From: Climacteris rufus | Lineage: Eukaryota > Chordata > Aves > Passeriformes > Climacteridae | Assembly: GCA_013398175.1 (NCBI GenBank) | Contig: VZRZ01002434.1 | Span: 1,866,019 to 1,930,018 of the forward strand | Direction: 5' to 3' | DNA: 64,000 nucleotides | Shown: piece after piece, positions 38,856 through 52,407 of the stretch | Numbering within the stretch: position 1 is the stretch's first letter | Layout of the letters: each line of letters begins with the position of its first letter | Translations under genes and position numbers: made by a program | The notes under the pieces: generated by a model | Database searches by the model: none | What the model saw: only the letters and a program-made list of their open reading frames with translations | What the model was told of the DNA's origin: nothing

Positions 38856-41800
38856 GTGAAAAATGGGCAACAAAATGCCAGCCCTCTTATTTCGTTTTGG
38901 GGTTTTTTTTGTACCTCCAGAGCATTAAGAAAGCCTGCAGTCCAGCTGCCAGGCTTGGCTGCACAAATGACACACAACTGAGGGGGACAGGACACCACAG
39001 AACAAGTACAGAAGATCCATAAGGTTGCAGATACCTTTAATTTTGTGTTCACTGTTCCTCATTGTTTTCATGGGTTTGTCAATCTTTTTGTGTGTGTGCC
39101 ACTTTCCCAGTGATATAGAAGCAGGAACACAGAGAGAAGCCTGTGTTTCTATGAAAATGAAGTCTGTCCTAACATCCATATTTTAACAGCATCTCACTAA
39201 AACGCTTCATACCTCAAGTTTAAAATCTTAAATCAGTTTGTGCAGTTATCACAAATGCTCTTGTATTATCTGGATTTGGGAATTATTTGAAATGTGTAAA
39301 AATGGATAGTGAGGAAAAAGAAAATATCTCCCAAGCAGTAAGGAGGAGATCAGAATTTGGGGCACATTTCCAAATTGATATTTAACATAATCTTCAGTCA
39401 ACCCAAACCCCCTGTGACAGTATTTGCCTGCTTTAAAATGTTTGCTTGCACACCAAAAGCTAAATTCTGCCAAACATCACAGCTTCACTACAACTTAATT
39501 TAATTAGCATTTTCAAGAGGAAACTGTGAAAACGTGAGTTAGGAAGCAAAAGGAAGAAATAACCTGGAATTAACCACATTCTCCAGCTCTTTAAGCACCA
39601 CAGAGCTTTCTAGGGCAGGCAAGCCCTTTGAGCTCTTTAAGAGCCCAAATTTCTACTTTAAAATAATTACCTCAATTTTATTTCATTTATATTCATTAGT
39701 CACTGATAGTGCTCTTCATACTGTATCAGAGTGGACTTGTATGGGGGCAAATTAAGAGTAAATTTCTGCAACCATCGGAGAAGGAAATGGAAAGAAATAA
39801 TCACTTCCAAAATTGAAGAAAGAAAGTGAAGGTACTTTTCCTGTGCTGCCGCACTTTACTAGCCATTTAAATAATTACTCAAAGTGGTGGTATTTTTATC
39901 TTTTTCTTGAAAGTTTTTCAACATTTAAAACAATGAAAGCAAAGCCTTTAGTGCATAAAAAAGCCTGAGAGCCCTGGAAGATGCAAGGAGAGTTTCTGAA
40001 CATGCTCGCTCACAGACAAAATGCTTTAAAAGGTTACACACAAATATCTGTCTTGAAGAAACTGATAGGACCTCATGCCAGCTCTGGGATACCTTTAATA
40101 TTGAAACGGGCTGCCAGTGTTTATTATTTCACATCCAATTTGTTGTCATAAACAGTTCAAAAGAGAGTGATTAGCTGCACATTAAAGAGGCTCTGCCAGC
40201 AAGGGAACAGAGCACATCAGAGATGCCAGAGCCCAGGGCTTTGCTCCTGGCCCTGGGGAATGCTTTCAAATCACACAGCATCAGACAGAAGTAGTGCTGG
40301 AGGCAAAAAACAGAATAAACTGAAAGTTAAACAGAGTGTGGCCGTGTGCATGTGTGTTATTATTGTGTCTTACCGGAGCGCTGTTATTGCAAGCCTTCTA
40401 ATGACATCGTGATAAAACTGCAGGCAAACTCATCATATTTTCGTAAGGGATCTCCAGTCTCTGGAATATTTTGACTAGAGGGGAAAGCAAAGTCGATCTC
40501 CCATCTTCCACAGCAAACTAGAACTGACCTTCTCTGGATTTCCTTGGAAGGCTGTACAGTCCAGCAATAAACATGTGCCATGCAAGACATGCATCCTGAG
40601 CTGAGGAAAATAAGAGTTTTAGATTTACATATATGAGGTGAAATAAAGACAGGGAGAAGAGACATCCAGTTAAACCCAGGATACAATCACAACATGGCCA
40701 ACAAAAATGCCAATAATAGGGGAACATGGGATTTGAGAGCCCAGATCATACACTGCTCAGTAAATCTACCCCTTCAGATCCTACTGGTGTGTTTTAGCGC
40801 AGGCAGCTCTCTCTCCTCAAACAGGGAATTATTACTGTGACTGAAGGCCTAAAAAAAGACTTCCATCATGATCAAGAAAGATACAATTATAACAAGCCTC
40901 TGCTCGTGGAAGCTTTTCAGTCCATACAAATAATCTTTTTAGAGTCAAAACCATGTATTTATTCTAGATAACAGATGCACTGCTGTTGCAAAAGCAGGTT
41001 GTGCACGGGGTATAGCATTTAGTACAGCAACCCCTAGCAACAGTTTCTTTCCCCAGTCGTGGGGAAGTCTGCATCTGTGCTGGAATAGGTTAGATAGCGA
41101 CTTAAATATTTACTAAAGGAAATATATTATATGATAAATGTTTATAGAATGCATGGTATGCTTCACAAAAGCGGTGAACTAAAACTGTGTAATAAGTGCA
41201 TTGGGTTTATTCTATGTATGTGAGTTTACTTTTGGAAATGTTCTTAAACAATGCCAAGTATGACATTTTTATAGCATGTGACAAATGGGAGTTTGTGTCA
41301 AAATCACATTTGGAATTGTAAGTTTAGGAAAGAGTATGTAGATCATTAAGAAGTCATTAAATCCATCTTACCTAGGATGTAGATCCATATAAAACTTGTG
41401 AATTTGCAAGTTTTTATGTTTCGAATTATAAGATTGTTTTAACTCTGGGGTTTTTGTGTGCTTTAAATGTTCAATTTGCAATTAGGCACTGAAAATCAGC
41501 GCAAGTGAGAGGGACCATCTGGAAATGAATCTCTTTTAGATTAAGATTCCCTTAAAGATGAAGGGAAAGCTTTGCAAGAGGTAGCAAGGTTGTAAGGAAG
41601 ATTTTTGGAGCAGGAGCCTGGTTGAACGTGTACCCAGACACATTTGTACACATATACAGACCAAAAGCAGTGGAACCACGACATCCCTACAGGTTCTCAG
41701 CAGATGAACAGCTGAAGGTGTCCCAGACTGGCACAAAAGGTGCTGTGGCTGAGCACAGCTGGTTCAAACACAAGCAGAAAAGGGAGTTTTCACTCCTGAC

Positions 41801-44482
41801 TTCACTGGCCTGTGAAGTTCCACCAAGGCATCTGAACCTCCTGAAGAACATTTCATCATACCAAAAACCTCAGAATGCAAAGCAACCCAATTGACCCAGA
41901 ACAGATTGCACTGCCAACTACCTGGAACAAGTCCCTGATGAAACACTTACAGGGCTCTGGAAAAGGCTATACATCTTTGCCTCCCTTATTTAGCTACCTC
42001 TTACTGCTTTAAAATCCACTCTCTGGTGCACATCAGTAGGATTCAGCATAAGACTTCTGTTCTGAGTATTCCCCAGTGGCTCTTTATTCATATAAATCAC
42101 CTGCAAACCATGGAGGTCTGTGATGGCAAAGCCTGGGAAGTGGCTTTTCTGACATCACCAAAAAAAGTCCTATGCAATAGTCTACAACCCTGCCAGGTCT
42201 TTGTAGCAAACTATCAGCTATGTAATTTTCACTGCTGTTGGTCCTTGTGGGATTCCATCACAACACGACATCAAAAGTGGCATTTGTTCTGCAGCTTTGA
42301 GCCACAACTTGATGGATTATTACTTCCAACAGAAAGGCAGTTTTAAGTGAATGATGTAAAAGGTGCAGTAAAGAACTTTGGGTCCTAAATATTCCCTAAC
42401 AGCTACTGCTGTCAGAAAACAATGGACAAATAGCTGTGCAAGGCTGGTCCCTCTTCCCAAAATAATCCACAACATGCAAGGGGTTTCCCAGTCAGAGGAA
42501 ACCCAAGAGATGGGAGAGGAAATTAAAGGGTGCAAAGAGAGATGATGTCTCTCAGCACTGGATAAAACAAACTCTGGCATAAAGGAGGTACAGCAGTGGG
42601 TGGATAGTGGACAGACACCTGCACAAAAGTGGTGTGCATCCAAAACCAGAGTCTGGTTATCACTTTGTTGTACAGATAGAGACCCTTTATTTCCAGGTAC
42701 TTCTGTTTCTCTGTCTGCCCCTTCATTTGAACATGCACTTCCTCTGTTGCTACAACTAATGCTTAAGTAAACCACCCCTGAGTGGTTCCTCTGCGTCACA
42801 CTATTCCTGTTTGCTGATCACTGTTCAAAAGCTTTTGATGGACAGGACAAATAAAATACAGTTTTCAATCTCTTATCTGGAATGCATTGCACAAAAACTG
42901 TGGAGATTTGAACTGGAAGAACTGTGCTTCCACACTGGCAGCGAGGCACTCTTGCTGTCAAATAACATGGTTTGAGGGAAGCCAACCCATTTTCATTTGT
43001 TCCATTGAGCAAACAGTGCTTTCAAAGTTGCAAAGCATTCAAAAGAAAAAGATACAGAAAGTTGCTTAATAAAATTTACAGAAACTGCTCAGTGATTGAC
43101 TAGAACTTCTAAACGCTTAATTAGAAATGAGCACTTAAGCACTGAGCTTTTGAAACATCAGAGTCCATTCTGAAGAGCCTGAAATTTAATGCCCCAATGC
43201 TTAAGGCATTGCAGACCATGAAGACAAAATTTTGCCCCTTTTTCCTATGCCTGCATCCACTGAGTTGCCATTGCTGTACATATCTGTGAACACTAAAATT
43301 ACAGTGTACTCTGCACCTCAATTTACTTTTTCATTGCACCAGAACATTTTCCTACCATTGCTTTCATTCACTTTTAAAGCACAACTGCATTTTAATCCTG
43401 ACAAAAAGACTTGCAGATTTTAGTATTAATATATATGGTCCGTGCTTGCTACAGAGGGTGGAATTCAAATCCCAAATTTTCTGCCTCTGAAGAAAATCTT
43501 GAACTTCTGTGAAGACCTCCCACCAGAAACCAGGAAAGAATTAATGGGCTGCTGAGTTCCTAATATGTCCCACCCTGTGGCACCTGAAGGAAGTAGGTGT
43601 TAGACTGGCAGGGAATAGCTTGACAGGTTGGATTTCCAGCTATTTATGGCGACTGGCTGAGGGGCCTGGAGCCAAGGATGACTGTTCCCAAGTAAAGTCT
43701 ACCTTTGGCAAAGAAAGCCTGGCAGAAAATGAGTGATTTTCCTCTCTGCCAGTGACTTAGGGGTCTCTGATACCAAGCGGGATGGAAGTATTTGCTGTTG
43801 TTTTTTTCTTTTTTGACTTTATTGATCACTGGAGGGGTGAAGAGTCTGCTGAGTGCTGGGCCCAGGAGGGGTGAAGGGGTTTGTGTTCCTGTGTGTTTAC
43901 TTTGGACTTCAGGGGCCATACAGAGAGTGGAACTTTTATGCAATGCAGCTGGCAGAAGAAAATCTCTCTGATTTGAGGGTGTTGGAGGGTGGATGGATCA
44001 ACAAAAATTCAGCAGGAAACAATTTCAGAGTTACTATTAAATTATGCTGCTTGGAAAGAGGATGTTCTAAGGGCATTATGGCCACACCGATTAACTCTCA
44101 CTCATCAAAATGACAGTCAAATTTTGCAACTAGCCTTGAACAGCTGCTTCAACCTACTGTGAGCAACCTCCCAGTGAAATCACCGTGCCAGTGAAGTTCA
44201 TCCCCAGTTCCCCTCAGACAGGTACAGTTATTCCAGGCTGATGGACAGAGAGACACTCCTGTTTCATGAGCTGATTGATGAATACTCAGAGGACATTGCT
44301 TGAATAATGTTCACTTGAATGCTCCAGCAGCTGAAACAGATCTACAGAAAAGGCAAGGGAATTAATACGAAGGAAACGCAAGCTTGAACAACCTGATTTT
44401 GGTGTGCTATATGTAGACATCTTGGGGTAAATATTTTATTTTCTGAAAAAAATAGAGTTTCGTTATCCCAAATAAAACCTGA

Positions 44483-44570
44483 GTTTTTGTTTGTTTGCTT
44501 TTTTGTGGTTTTTTTGTTTGTTTGTTTTGTTTTTTGTTGTTGTTTTGGTTTGGTTTGGGTTTTCTTTGGC
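44483..44570 (+). repeat. T/G-rich low-complexity tract
   Basis: TTTG and TTTTG units vary over about 85 bases. On the minus strand it reads as a Lys/Gln/Thr/Asn-rich peptide, which is compositional and not a gene. Confidence 0.85.
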
Positions 44571-46548
44571 TTAAACAAATAACAAAAATGAGTTACCCAG
44601 GCAAACTGAAGAGAGAAGGGACTATGCTTACTGGGAGATTTGCCAAGGCACAAGAGATTTGGGGTTAAGTCTATCCTCTTCCCCAAGGATTTCAAATCAC
44701 TGTGTGGGACACAGCAGTGTCTTTCCTATAAAGGGAAACTACCTTGAGGTGGTTTGTTCTCCAAAGGTTCCTGGAGCTGTTTCATCTTGCATGGAATATC
44801 AGCCAAAGTTCCAATCCTTGTGCAAATAAATCTTTTGTATTTGTATATATTGACAGGAAAAGAGGAATGATGCCTGTCAGTCCCACATGACCACTTTGTT
44901 GGCTATGGAATTATTATAGCATGTGAGAGAAGGATTCAAATGCCTGGATACAAGATTTCTTTTTGGAAGGGGGCTATTGTGCAAGCAACCAAACAAACAA
45001 ATAAAATCTCACAGCACCAGGATCTAAAGTAAAACATTTCAACCTCACACCCCACATTTCTTGGTAAAAGGAAATGTAGATTAGGACACACAATAGTGCT
45101 TTGCTGCTCAGAGTCAGAAGTATGACAGCAATGTTTTCTCAGTGACTCCCCTGCAGCATAATTGTAGAGATGTTCACCTTATCCCCACATATTCCTAGGA
45201 AAACATCCTTCTCCTGACTATTTTAAGCCAGTTTGAGAAACTTGTTTAAACACAGATGGACAACCTCACAGTGAAATTCAAAAACCACAGATGGGGCATA
45301 TCAGAGATCAAACTGTAACAAAGCTCTCTAAGTCTGTGCCTCTTCTTTCATCAGCCAGTTGTATAGCTAACATCCCTTTGGATTCTTTCAGAATTATCTA
45401 ATTCACTGAAGTATGTGGCTAATTCCAAGCTGCTTCTTTTTATTAACATCAAAAGGCTTTGGATCAGGCCCTATTAAAAACAAAAAAAAGTTTTTTCTAC
45501 AAGACTATTGTGCATTTTTTATCAGGTACACAATACTGCTTCTGTGATTCCTCTCCCTGCCTCACCTATCATGACACACACGTTAGCAGATAACATGTCA
45601 TTAAAGAGTCATCAATGTCACCCAGAAAAGCTGCAGGAAGGTTTCTTGGTCTGCCAAGCAGCAGTGCTGATAAGGGACCACCTGCCCAAGCAGGGCATTC
45701 CTGCCTCACCACTAACATTCCCTTCCAAATACACAAATGCCTCGCCACAAATTACTGTGGCTGAAAGGGTCTGACTTGCCGTGGAAGAGATGGGAACAGG
45801 GAAAGAGGAGTTGTTATTTTAAAACCATTTGAAACTTCTTCTGCCTCATTCTGCATTTGAAAATTGCTTATGCCTGGAGGTTAGAGAGTGGCTGTCCCTA
45901 AGCATCTGTTTCCTGCCTTTATCTCCACCCTTACCACCCAAAATAATGTTTTTATGGGCTTCACAGCAGTTACCATCAATCAATGATTTACAACTGCAAA
46001 ATACTCATTCTCAAATTACACAGGTCTGGTCTTCACAATAAATCACGGCCCTACCTGTAAAAGGGCAAAATTTCCCTTACAATCAAGTAAAAAGGCATTC
46101 AGTGTGATGCCAGACATATATAACAGCCCCAGCAGAAAAAGTAAATGGTAATTACAATATCCAAAGATGAACACAGAGCCCTTGCAACATCACCTCCCAA
46201 ACCACTGTTCAATTACAAGTGTTTTAACCTCAGTGAATGGTGTAAATGTGGAGATTACTAAATTCATCAAATTAGTTAACTGTAAATTAGACTAAGTTCC
46301 AAAGGAAACTAAGTAATGACACTTTTTACATTTCAGACCTTGTAGAGGTGAAGTTGTGTCCTTGAAGAGCTACAGGTAATATTTCCCTACCCTGATACTG
46401 TTGAAATGCCCTATATTGGCAATACTAAGCCCAAAAGTACAAGAAAGTACTCAAAATTCTACAAAATCATTTCTCAAAGCATGACTAATAAGAGCAAACC
46501 AGAAAGTTTATAGACTAAATAATTTTGAAGATGCTGAAAATTATTTCT

Positions 46549-46578
46549 AAAGGGTGTCTTACCGTAAGACACACCCTT
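46549..46578. repeat. Bulged palindrome
   Basis: AAGGGTGTCTTA is followed by CCG and then TAAGACACACCCTT, the reverse complement with a two-base bulge. It could fold into a compact hairpin. Confidence 0.85.
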
Positions 46579-48321
46579 CTGGACACACCACATCTGGAAA
46601 ATATCAGAATGGAAAGTCAAAGGAGCAAATAATCATAAATTTCAACTGAAAAAGGGAGTGAGGGAAGGAGGATTCAGAGAGTGTATTCACTGCTCAACCT
46701 TAAATAATGGTATAAGTACCAATAAACAGGAAGTATCTCTGCTCAGGTGCTGAATATCTTTCTCTCCTACTGAAACATGTATGAGTTGAAGATGTGCAGC
46801 ACATCATATAACAGGGTACTCTAAAAATGGACCCTGTGTTATCTGCCTTCCACTAGAAAAATATAGCATGATTCTTGTTCTTGTATGAGACAGTTTGTAT
46901 TTCAGAAACAAAATATGTTTTACTCTTCTGATTGCAATAAACTGAAACTTCCTTCAGAAAATACTGATATTCACAGGACATAAGAGTCTATGTTTACCGG
47001 TAATATTGCTGCTTTTAGAAAAATATCCATATCCCATGTATAATTGGGATAGTAATTTTAAATCTGTGAATGTATGATCCCTATTAGTCCACAAAAGCCA
47101 GACTCCTTCTCCAAACTCCACTCTCCTTTCGAGTAAAAAAAACCAAAAAACAAAAAACAACCCAGAGGTTACACTAAACCAGGCTCAAAGTTGATTAGAT
47201 AGAAAACATTCTCCAAGAATGGCAGTAAAAAGGATGAAACGTTCTGTGTGTGAAAGCATCAGCTCTGGCTGCTAAGCCTTACTGTGGGGATGGGGAGCCA
47301 CCCTTTGGTCACTGCTCTAAGTGCAAAATCAATACAACACCAATGCTGGCGGCTTCTGCCCTTGGAGGAGTGTTCTGGATAAACACCTATAAACTCACTG
47401 GTCTTACCAACAGCTATTCCAAGGATTTGACAACATTTACAGAATGTATCTTACCTTGCAGGGGTGACAGGGATGAGTAATTTCTCCCTGTGTGTGCCTT
47501 TGAGCATTTTATGAGCTAAATGTTGTTGTTACACCTCGTGCCCTCTGTTCCTTATGGCTTTACTGACACACACCAATTCCCACAAACTGAGTGTCTGTGG
47601 CATCGCTTCTCACTTAAATGAGGATGAAATGAAGCAAAACACTTGTAGCTTTGTAGATTTCTCTTCCCAGAGCCCAAAATGGAGTAAATGAAAAGGTTAC
47701 ACCTGACTTACAAACTACTTTGTGACTGACAGTCACAGATGAGTGCGAAAAGCAGAGGAACACACAGAGAAGAACAACAAATTCTGATTTCAGCAAAACG
47801 GGCTGGACACTGATGTAGAAAGGCAAAATCCTCAAAGAATGTAAAACACAGATATTAAGCTCCAGAAAGGTCAGCCGACAGGGCAGAAAGGGAAACCTAT
47901 GGAAACCAGCCAGAGAGATTAAAGTTAAGCCTCACACAACTCTTATTTCACATTGAAAACCACAAACCATTCCCAGAAAGGAAGAAACTTTTATGCTCCC
48001 TCTTAGCCTTGATGTGAGCAACCTTCTTAAATGCTTCTCTATTTTATGAGAAGGGACTAAGTTCACAAAGCTTTCCATTTACTCCTCCCTCAGGACTTTG
48101 GGGGCTGTTGTTCTTTCTTTCAACTCGGGATCATCCTCTACCATAGTCAGCTTTTGCTGGTCAGTATCAAGGGGAATCAGTCCATGAGACAAAGATAAAT
48201 AGAGGATATATAAGCACTGGATAACCCAGACAAAGTAGGAAAGCAGTGGTTTTGAATTTGGACACAGGCTTGAGAACACCAGGACCAGGAAACTTAGATA
48301 ACTACAGACTATTAGGTGACC

Positions 48322-48375
48322 AAAAAAAAAAAAAAAAAAAAAAAAAAAGAAAAAAGAAAGAAGGAAAGAAAGAGA
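48322..48375 (+). repeat. A27 run followed by an A/G tract
   Basis: Twenty-seven consecutive A (48322-48348) lead into GAAAAAAGAAAGAAGGAAAG. No recognisable retrocopied transcript precedes it, so a simple repeat is the default reading. Confidence 0.88.
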
Positions 48376-50219
48376 CTGGAAACAGCCATCAGTATCAGTT
48401 CAAAATACAGGCAATTAGCAGAGGTCACAATGGGATTACTGGCTGCCTTCTGTTCTGCCACTTGCTGAAGCAGCTTGAATAGCCAAGGAAGCAGCTACAA
48501 CACTGAGAACATTTGTACTTCTTCACATGCTCAACAAGTCTTTCAAACACTACATACCAGACAAACCTTGTGTTCCCACAAGATGAATGGATGTTCCTAC
48601 TCACGTGACACATTTGGAGATGGAGATGCCAGGAGCTGGAATGATCTCTCCAAGCCCACATGGTAACTCAGAAGCAACATGAGGACAACACAGGAAATTT
48701 CCAGTTGATGAGACTGCAAAGACTCTTTGTCTACCTCTAAAGGTAAGGCCTTTTTCCTCCAACCACCAGAGAAAGGAGAGCACAGTGAATCACTGAACAT
48801 TTTCACTGGCTAAAAAGCAGTGTTTTAATTATTCTCTGTTAGTGGCTCTCAGACAGTTTTCCTTGCCTGAAAATACAAAAAGTGAATATGAAGTATAGAA
48901 GTGATAGAAAGAAAACGAACAAGGCAGGAGACAGCCATTACAGTGTTTGGTTTCTCTCCTCAGGTATGGGGCCACACACATTGCGTACTGTTCTGTAATG
49001 ACTTTTGTTTAAAAAGTATTGCATTTATTTCAGCCTGTGCAAACGCAGCACATTTAGATTATTACATTAACTAATGCTACTGCTACATTAAACACCAGCT
49101 TTGTTAGATGTCACTACAGGAGGTAGTTGCACCATGGACTGACAAAAGGGTCTGACTGCATTTATAGTCAGAGACATCTTTGTCTTCTGCAGTCGAGCTC
49201 TCCAGCTTTTCAAGCTCAATCACTGGAAGCTGAAACCAAGACAAACCCAGCGTGGAAAGGCCTCTTCAGAAAAAGAGTAATCACACCTAAAAGATGACGT
49301 CATAGTATTTGGAATTATGTCTGCACTAAGAAATTACTGGGTTTGAAAGGACTTGATTAGATTCACCACACTGCAAATACAGGAGTGATGAGTTTTCTTG
49401 GTTAATTAGCTAGGAAAGAGAAAGCTGCAACTTGGATGTGATTCCCTCCACAGTTGACTGCAGGGTACTGAATCTGAAACTGAAGAAAAAATGAAGGAAA
49501 GCAAGCAGCTTAATGTGACCAAAATAATTTACCATCAGACAATGGCACACTGCTTGGATTTATTCTGGAACACTTCTGAAAGGAGGATCTTATGAAAGCC
49601 ACCGTATTTCTTCATTGCAAAAGAACAACTGTGCTGGCCAAACACAGCATCTACACAATGCAATGTTTTCAAAGGAAAAAACAACACATCAACACAGAGT
49701 CAGCTAATTAAAGTACGCATCGACCTGAATGGCAGGCACCAGTTTGGGTTGAGGCATTACCTTCTCCACCAGGTTGCAAAAGTTCTGCCCAAAAGGTAAA
49801 TCTTAGACATCCAGAATACCTTGTGTCACGCTTCCTCTCACCCTAAACAAGTTCAAACGCAAATGCGCTCACTCTGGAGAAGCTTCCTGGGATTTTCTGT
49901 TTGGATTGCTATGGGTGATTGGAAGCACCAGGATTAATGTGTGAGCAGTGACTGGAAGGCACTTTAGGACTGAGACCTTTGCAGCAAGAACTTTTTTCAT
50001 TCAAAACCATGGAAAAGCAAGGAGTTAAAAGGACCTTGAGGGAACCATTGCTGACTTCTCCTCCTCTGTGCAATAGGCACCTGTCTTCAAAAAGATCCAG
50101 ATTCCTGAATTCCAGTGAAGAAACAGAAAAGACATCTCCACTATTAGCAACACGTTCAGGTGCTTTAAATCTCATCTTATCATGTGGAGGAACAGCTGGA
50201 GCAGAACCAGCATCCATCC

Positions 50220-51091
50220 CCACAACGTGTTTAGCACACGTCTAACCTGGTTACCTCCTCCCATGGTGACCCAGACCTTTTCCTCTCCTTATTGTGAGGA
50301 CACACATCCCAGACCGGGGCAGCGCCTTCAGAAGACACTTATGCACCTGTTGGCTACCAGAAGAAATGGGGCCAATTGTGGCTGTAATTCTCTCAGGCAG
50401 CAGGCAGGAAGTGGGAGAATGTGGCAGCGTATGTGGCAAAAGCCACAGCCCCACAGGCTCAAGACTGGTGGGCACAGCCTGAGGTTGCCACAGTCTGAGG
50501 CATTCTCCCTGCTCAGGGTGAGTTTTTGGTTCACCCCCAGCGTCCCTTGTACCTTCGTTTACATATTTCAGTTGGTTGCTACATTACCTAATGTTCTGTA
50601 TAAGGTTATGTTCTGGAAATTTCATTACATAAGTTCGGCTCTCTATGGGTTATATGTTAATCCTTGTACCCCCATAGGTTACTTTCCCCTGCTTGTATCC
50701 CCATAAATCCCCTGCTGTCCCTAAGACTTTGCCTTTGGTAGCTGAAGCCTTCAGCTCTCCCGGACCCCTGCGCCGCCTCTCCTGGACCCCGGACCCTCTC
50801 CTACCTTCCCTGCTGCTTCTCCCGGGAAATAAAAGAGCTGGAAATCACTCCAAGGCCCTTCCCTCAGGTCTTTGTCCCTGCCTGCGCCTGCACCATCAGC
50901 CTGGGGTTCTCTCTATCACAGAGGAGCCAGCACTAAGGAGCTGCCGGACGATGCCCTCTGTCTGGGGAAACTGCGAGCTGCAGCCCCCGGGAAACCAGGG
51001 TCACTCCCAGAATATCGCTGAGCGGCCTCGAGCGGCCCCCGGAGCCAGCGTTAGGAGAAGCTCCCAGAGTCTCTATTCCTGAATCCTCACA
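50220..51091 (+). mobile_element. CpG-rich LTR-like segment of endogenous-retrovirus type
   Basis: The segment has promoter and end-processing features of a retroviral LTR in the plus sense. A TATA-like CCCATAAATC near 50700 is followed by AATAAA at about 50827 and then a GC/CpG-rich stretch (50880-51060) like R-U5. Its base composition contrasts sharply with the AT-rich surroundings. Exact ends and target-site duplications could not be fixed, and the left limit is especially uncertain. It is unrelated to the three-copy LTR family. It lies about 0.9 kb downstream of the KLHL42 stop codon in the opposite orientation. Confidence 0.55.
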
Positions 51092-51586
51092 AAGGAGTAT
51101 TCACAGTGACCATCTCACAGCACTCTTTAGAGAGTAACAACACTGGATGGCAGACTTGGGGCAACCTCCACGGAGGCTGGTGACACAAGAAAGAGCCAAC
51201 ATTCAGGTGCCCCTGATGTGGGGGATGCTGTCAGGAAGTCACTCACAAAAGCCAACCCTTCCATGGGTGCCCAGGATAACTGCTACCAGGCAGGAAACAC
51301 TGGGAACAGGATCACCACTTTTCATAACATGCAGCTTGATGCCAACTACAATTTGATCTTTCACACTCACTCAAGGAAACTTACAATAATTCAGAGGAAG
51401 TTCCTACTTCCTGATAGGACCCCAATTGTTGGCACCTCTGATAATCTCACTTGTTACCATAGAATTGACAAAAATGGGATAGTATAAACAATTTCAAACT
51501 GTGTGCATTTGACAGAACATCGCTTGACTAAAAACTATTTTAAAAGAAATATTACCATTGTGATTTTCATTATACTTAATGTTTAC
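51092..51586. other. Sequence between LTR-like segment and KLHL42 3'UTR
   Basis: No element or gene is supported. If KLHL42 uses a distal polyadenylation site, this would be 3'UTR. Confidence 0.5.
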
Positions 51587-51592
51587 TTTATT
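51587..51592 (-). terminator. Candidate KLHL42 polyadenylation signal (AATAAA)
   Basis: The plus strand reads TTTATT, so the minus strand has AATAAA about 365 bases past the KLHL42 stop codon. It is the first canonical hexamer I see downstream on that strand. Longer 3'UTRs using more distal signals are equally possible. Confidence 0.3.
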
Positions 51593-51955
51593 GAATTGTT
51601 TCCACTTTTAAAAGATCTGCTTTTTCCTCATGTTATCTTAGATGAAGAATAAAACTAGACTGATCAGTTTTGGAATTCCTGTATCAGCTGCCAACACAAT
51701 AATTGTATGTTTAAACTGCAAACAATACCTGGTGAAATTTCAATCCAAACCAATAAAATTTTTATATCAAAATCTTAAAACTGTTTCTGGAAGCACTTCT
51801 CTTAATACTGGATTTTGCAACTTTTTTAGAGAGCAGAATCAGTATTTTATGCCTACATTACGCAACCACAATACATTCTGAGAAGTGAACTATTCAGAGG
51901 GAGCAATATTTCTTCAAAGGATGATTAAGGAACTGAGAAGAAAGCCCTGATGCTG

Positions 51956-52407
51956 TTACACTTCTCGCCCATCAGGCAAATACATAGAACAGATCAGGAT
52001 GTTCTGTCCACAGGCTGGGAAGCGCCCTAGTGACTCCCAGCTGTCTGTAAATATATTGTACTTCAGGAACAGACGGTGGTCCAGGCTTGAAGACAGAGCA
52101 ATATTCCTGTTCAGGATATAGACCCCATCGTTGTGGAGAGTGCAAGTCAAGTTAAGGCCAGATTTGGACGAGTTCTCATTGAGGTAGAGCCACTCTTTGG
52201 TAGCAGTGTTGTAGGACTGCACAGTCAGCACGTCCTCGCTGGGGCTGGGCCTGTGGGCGGGCCCCAGGTCGAGGATGCAGCCCCCCACCAGGTAGATGGT
52301 CTCCTCCACAGAGAGCATCTGCTGCTTGCGCACGTGCACGTCACACAGCTCCAAGTTGGTCCAGGAATCAGAAGTGGGGCAGTACTGCAAAATGTTCATG
52401 TTCCTGC
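51956..52407 (-). CDS. KLHL42: KLHL42 coding exon 3 (Kelch repeats 4 and 5, C-terminus)
   Basis: This terminal coding exon completes the split Gly codon and runs to TAA at 51958-51956. The acceptor reads CTGTTTCAG then GCAGG. It covers residues 350-498: MNILQYCPTSDSW (352-364), VRKQQMLSVEETIYLVGG (374-391), a polar loop near 399-408 (AHRPSPSEDV), VQSYNTATKEWLYL (411-424), SGLNLTCTLHNDGVYI (431-446) and FLKYNIFTDSWESL (462-475). The protein ends in MYLPDGREV. The blades and spacing match remembered human KLHL42; the last residues differ, as is common at this C-terminus. The methionine within the exon's first codons is internal and should not be taken as a start, because the exon joins in frame to exons 1 and 2. 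Confidence 0.95.

Larger units (their letters stand above)
38856..50219. other. Gene-free intergenic stretch
   Basis: Eleven kilobases hold only simple repeats (44483, 48322) and the bulged palindrome at 46549. A 7-bp hairpin TTCCCCA-GTCG-TGGGGAA lies at 41049-41066. The 159-codon minus-strand frame at 42320-42799 is Ser/Cys/His-rich and has no recognisable domain. Confidence 0.6.

Noticed and set aside
42320..42799. 159-codon minus-strand frame
   Set aside because: Low-similarity, Ser/Cys/His-rich sequence with no motif. This length is expected occasionally by chance.
48079..48321. Possible processed pseudogene before the A27 run
   Set aside because: The 66-codon minus-strand frame and the plus strand match no transcript I recognise.
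1..51586. Search for PTHLH coding exon
   Set aside because: No frame in the window shows the conserved parathyroid-hormone-like region, so the gene is taken to lie outside.
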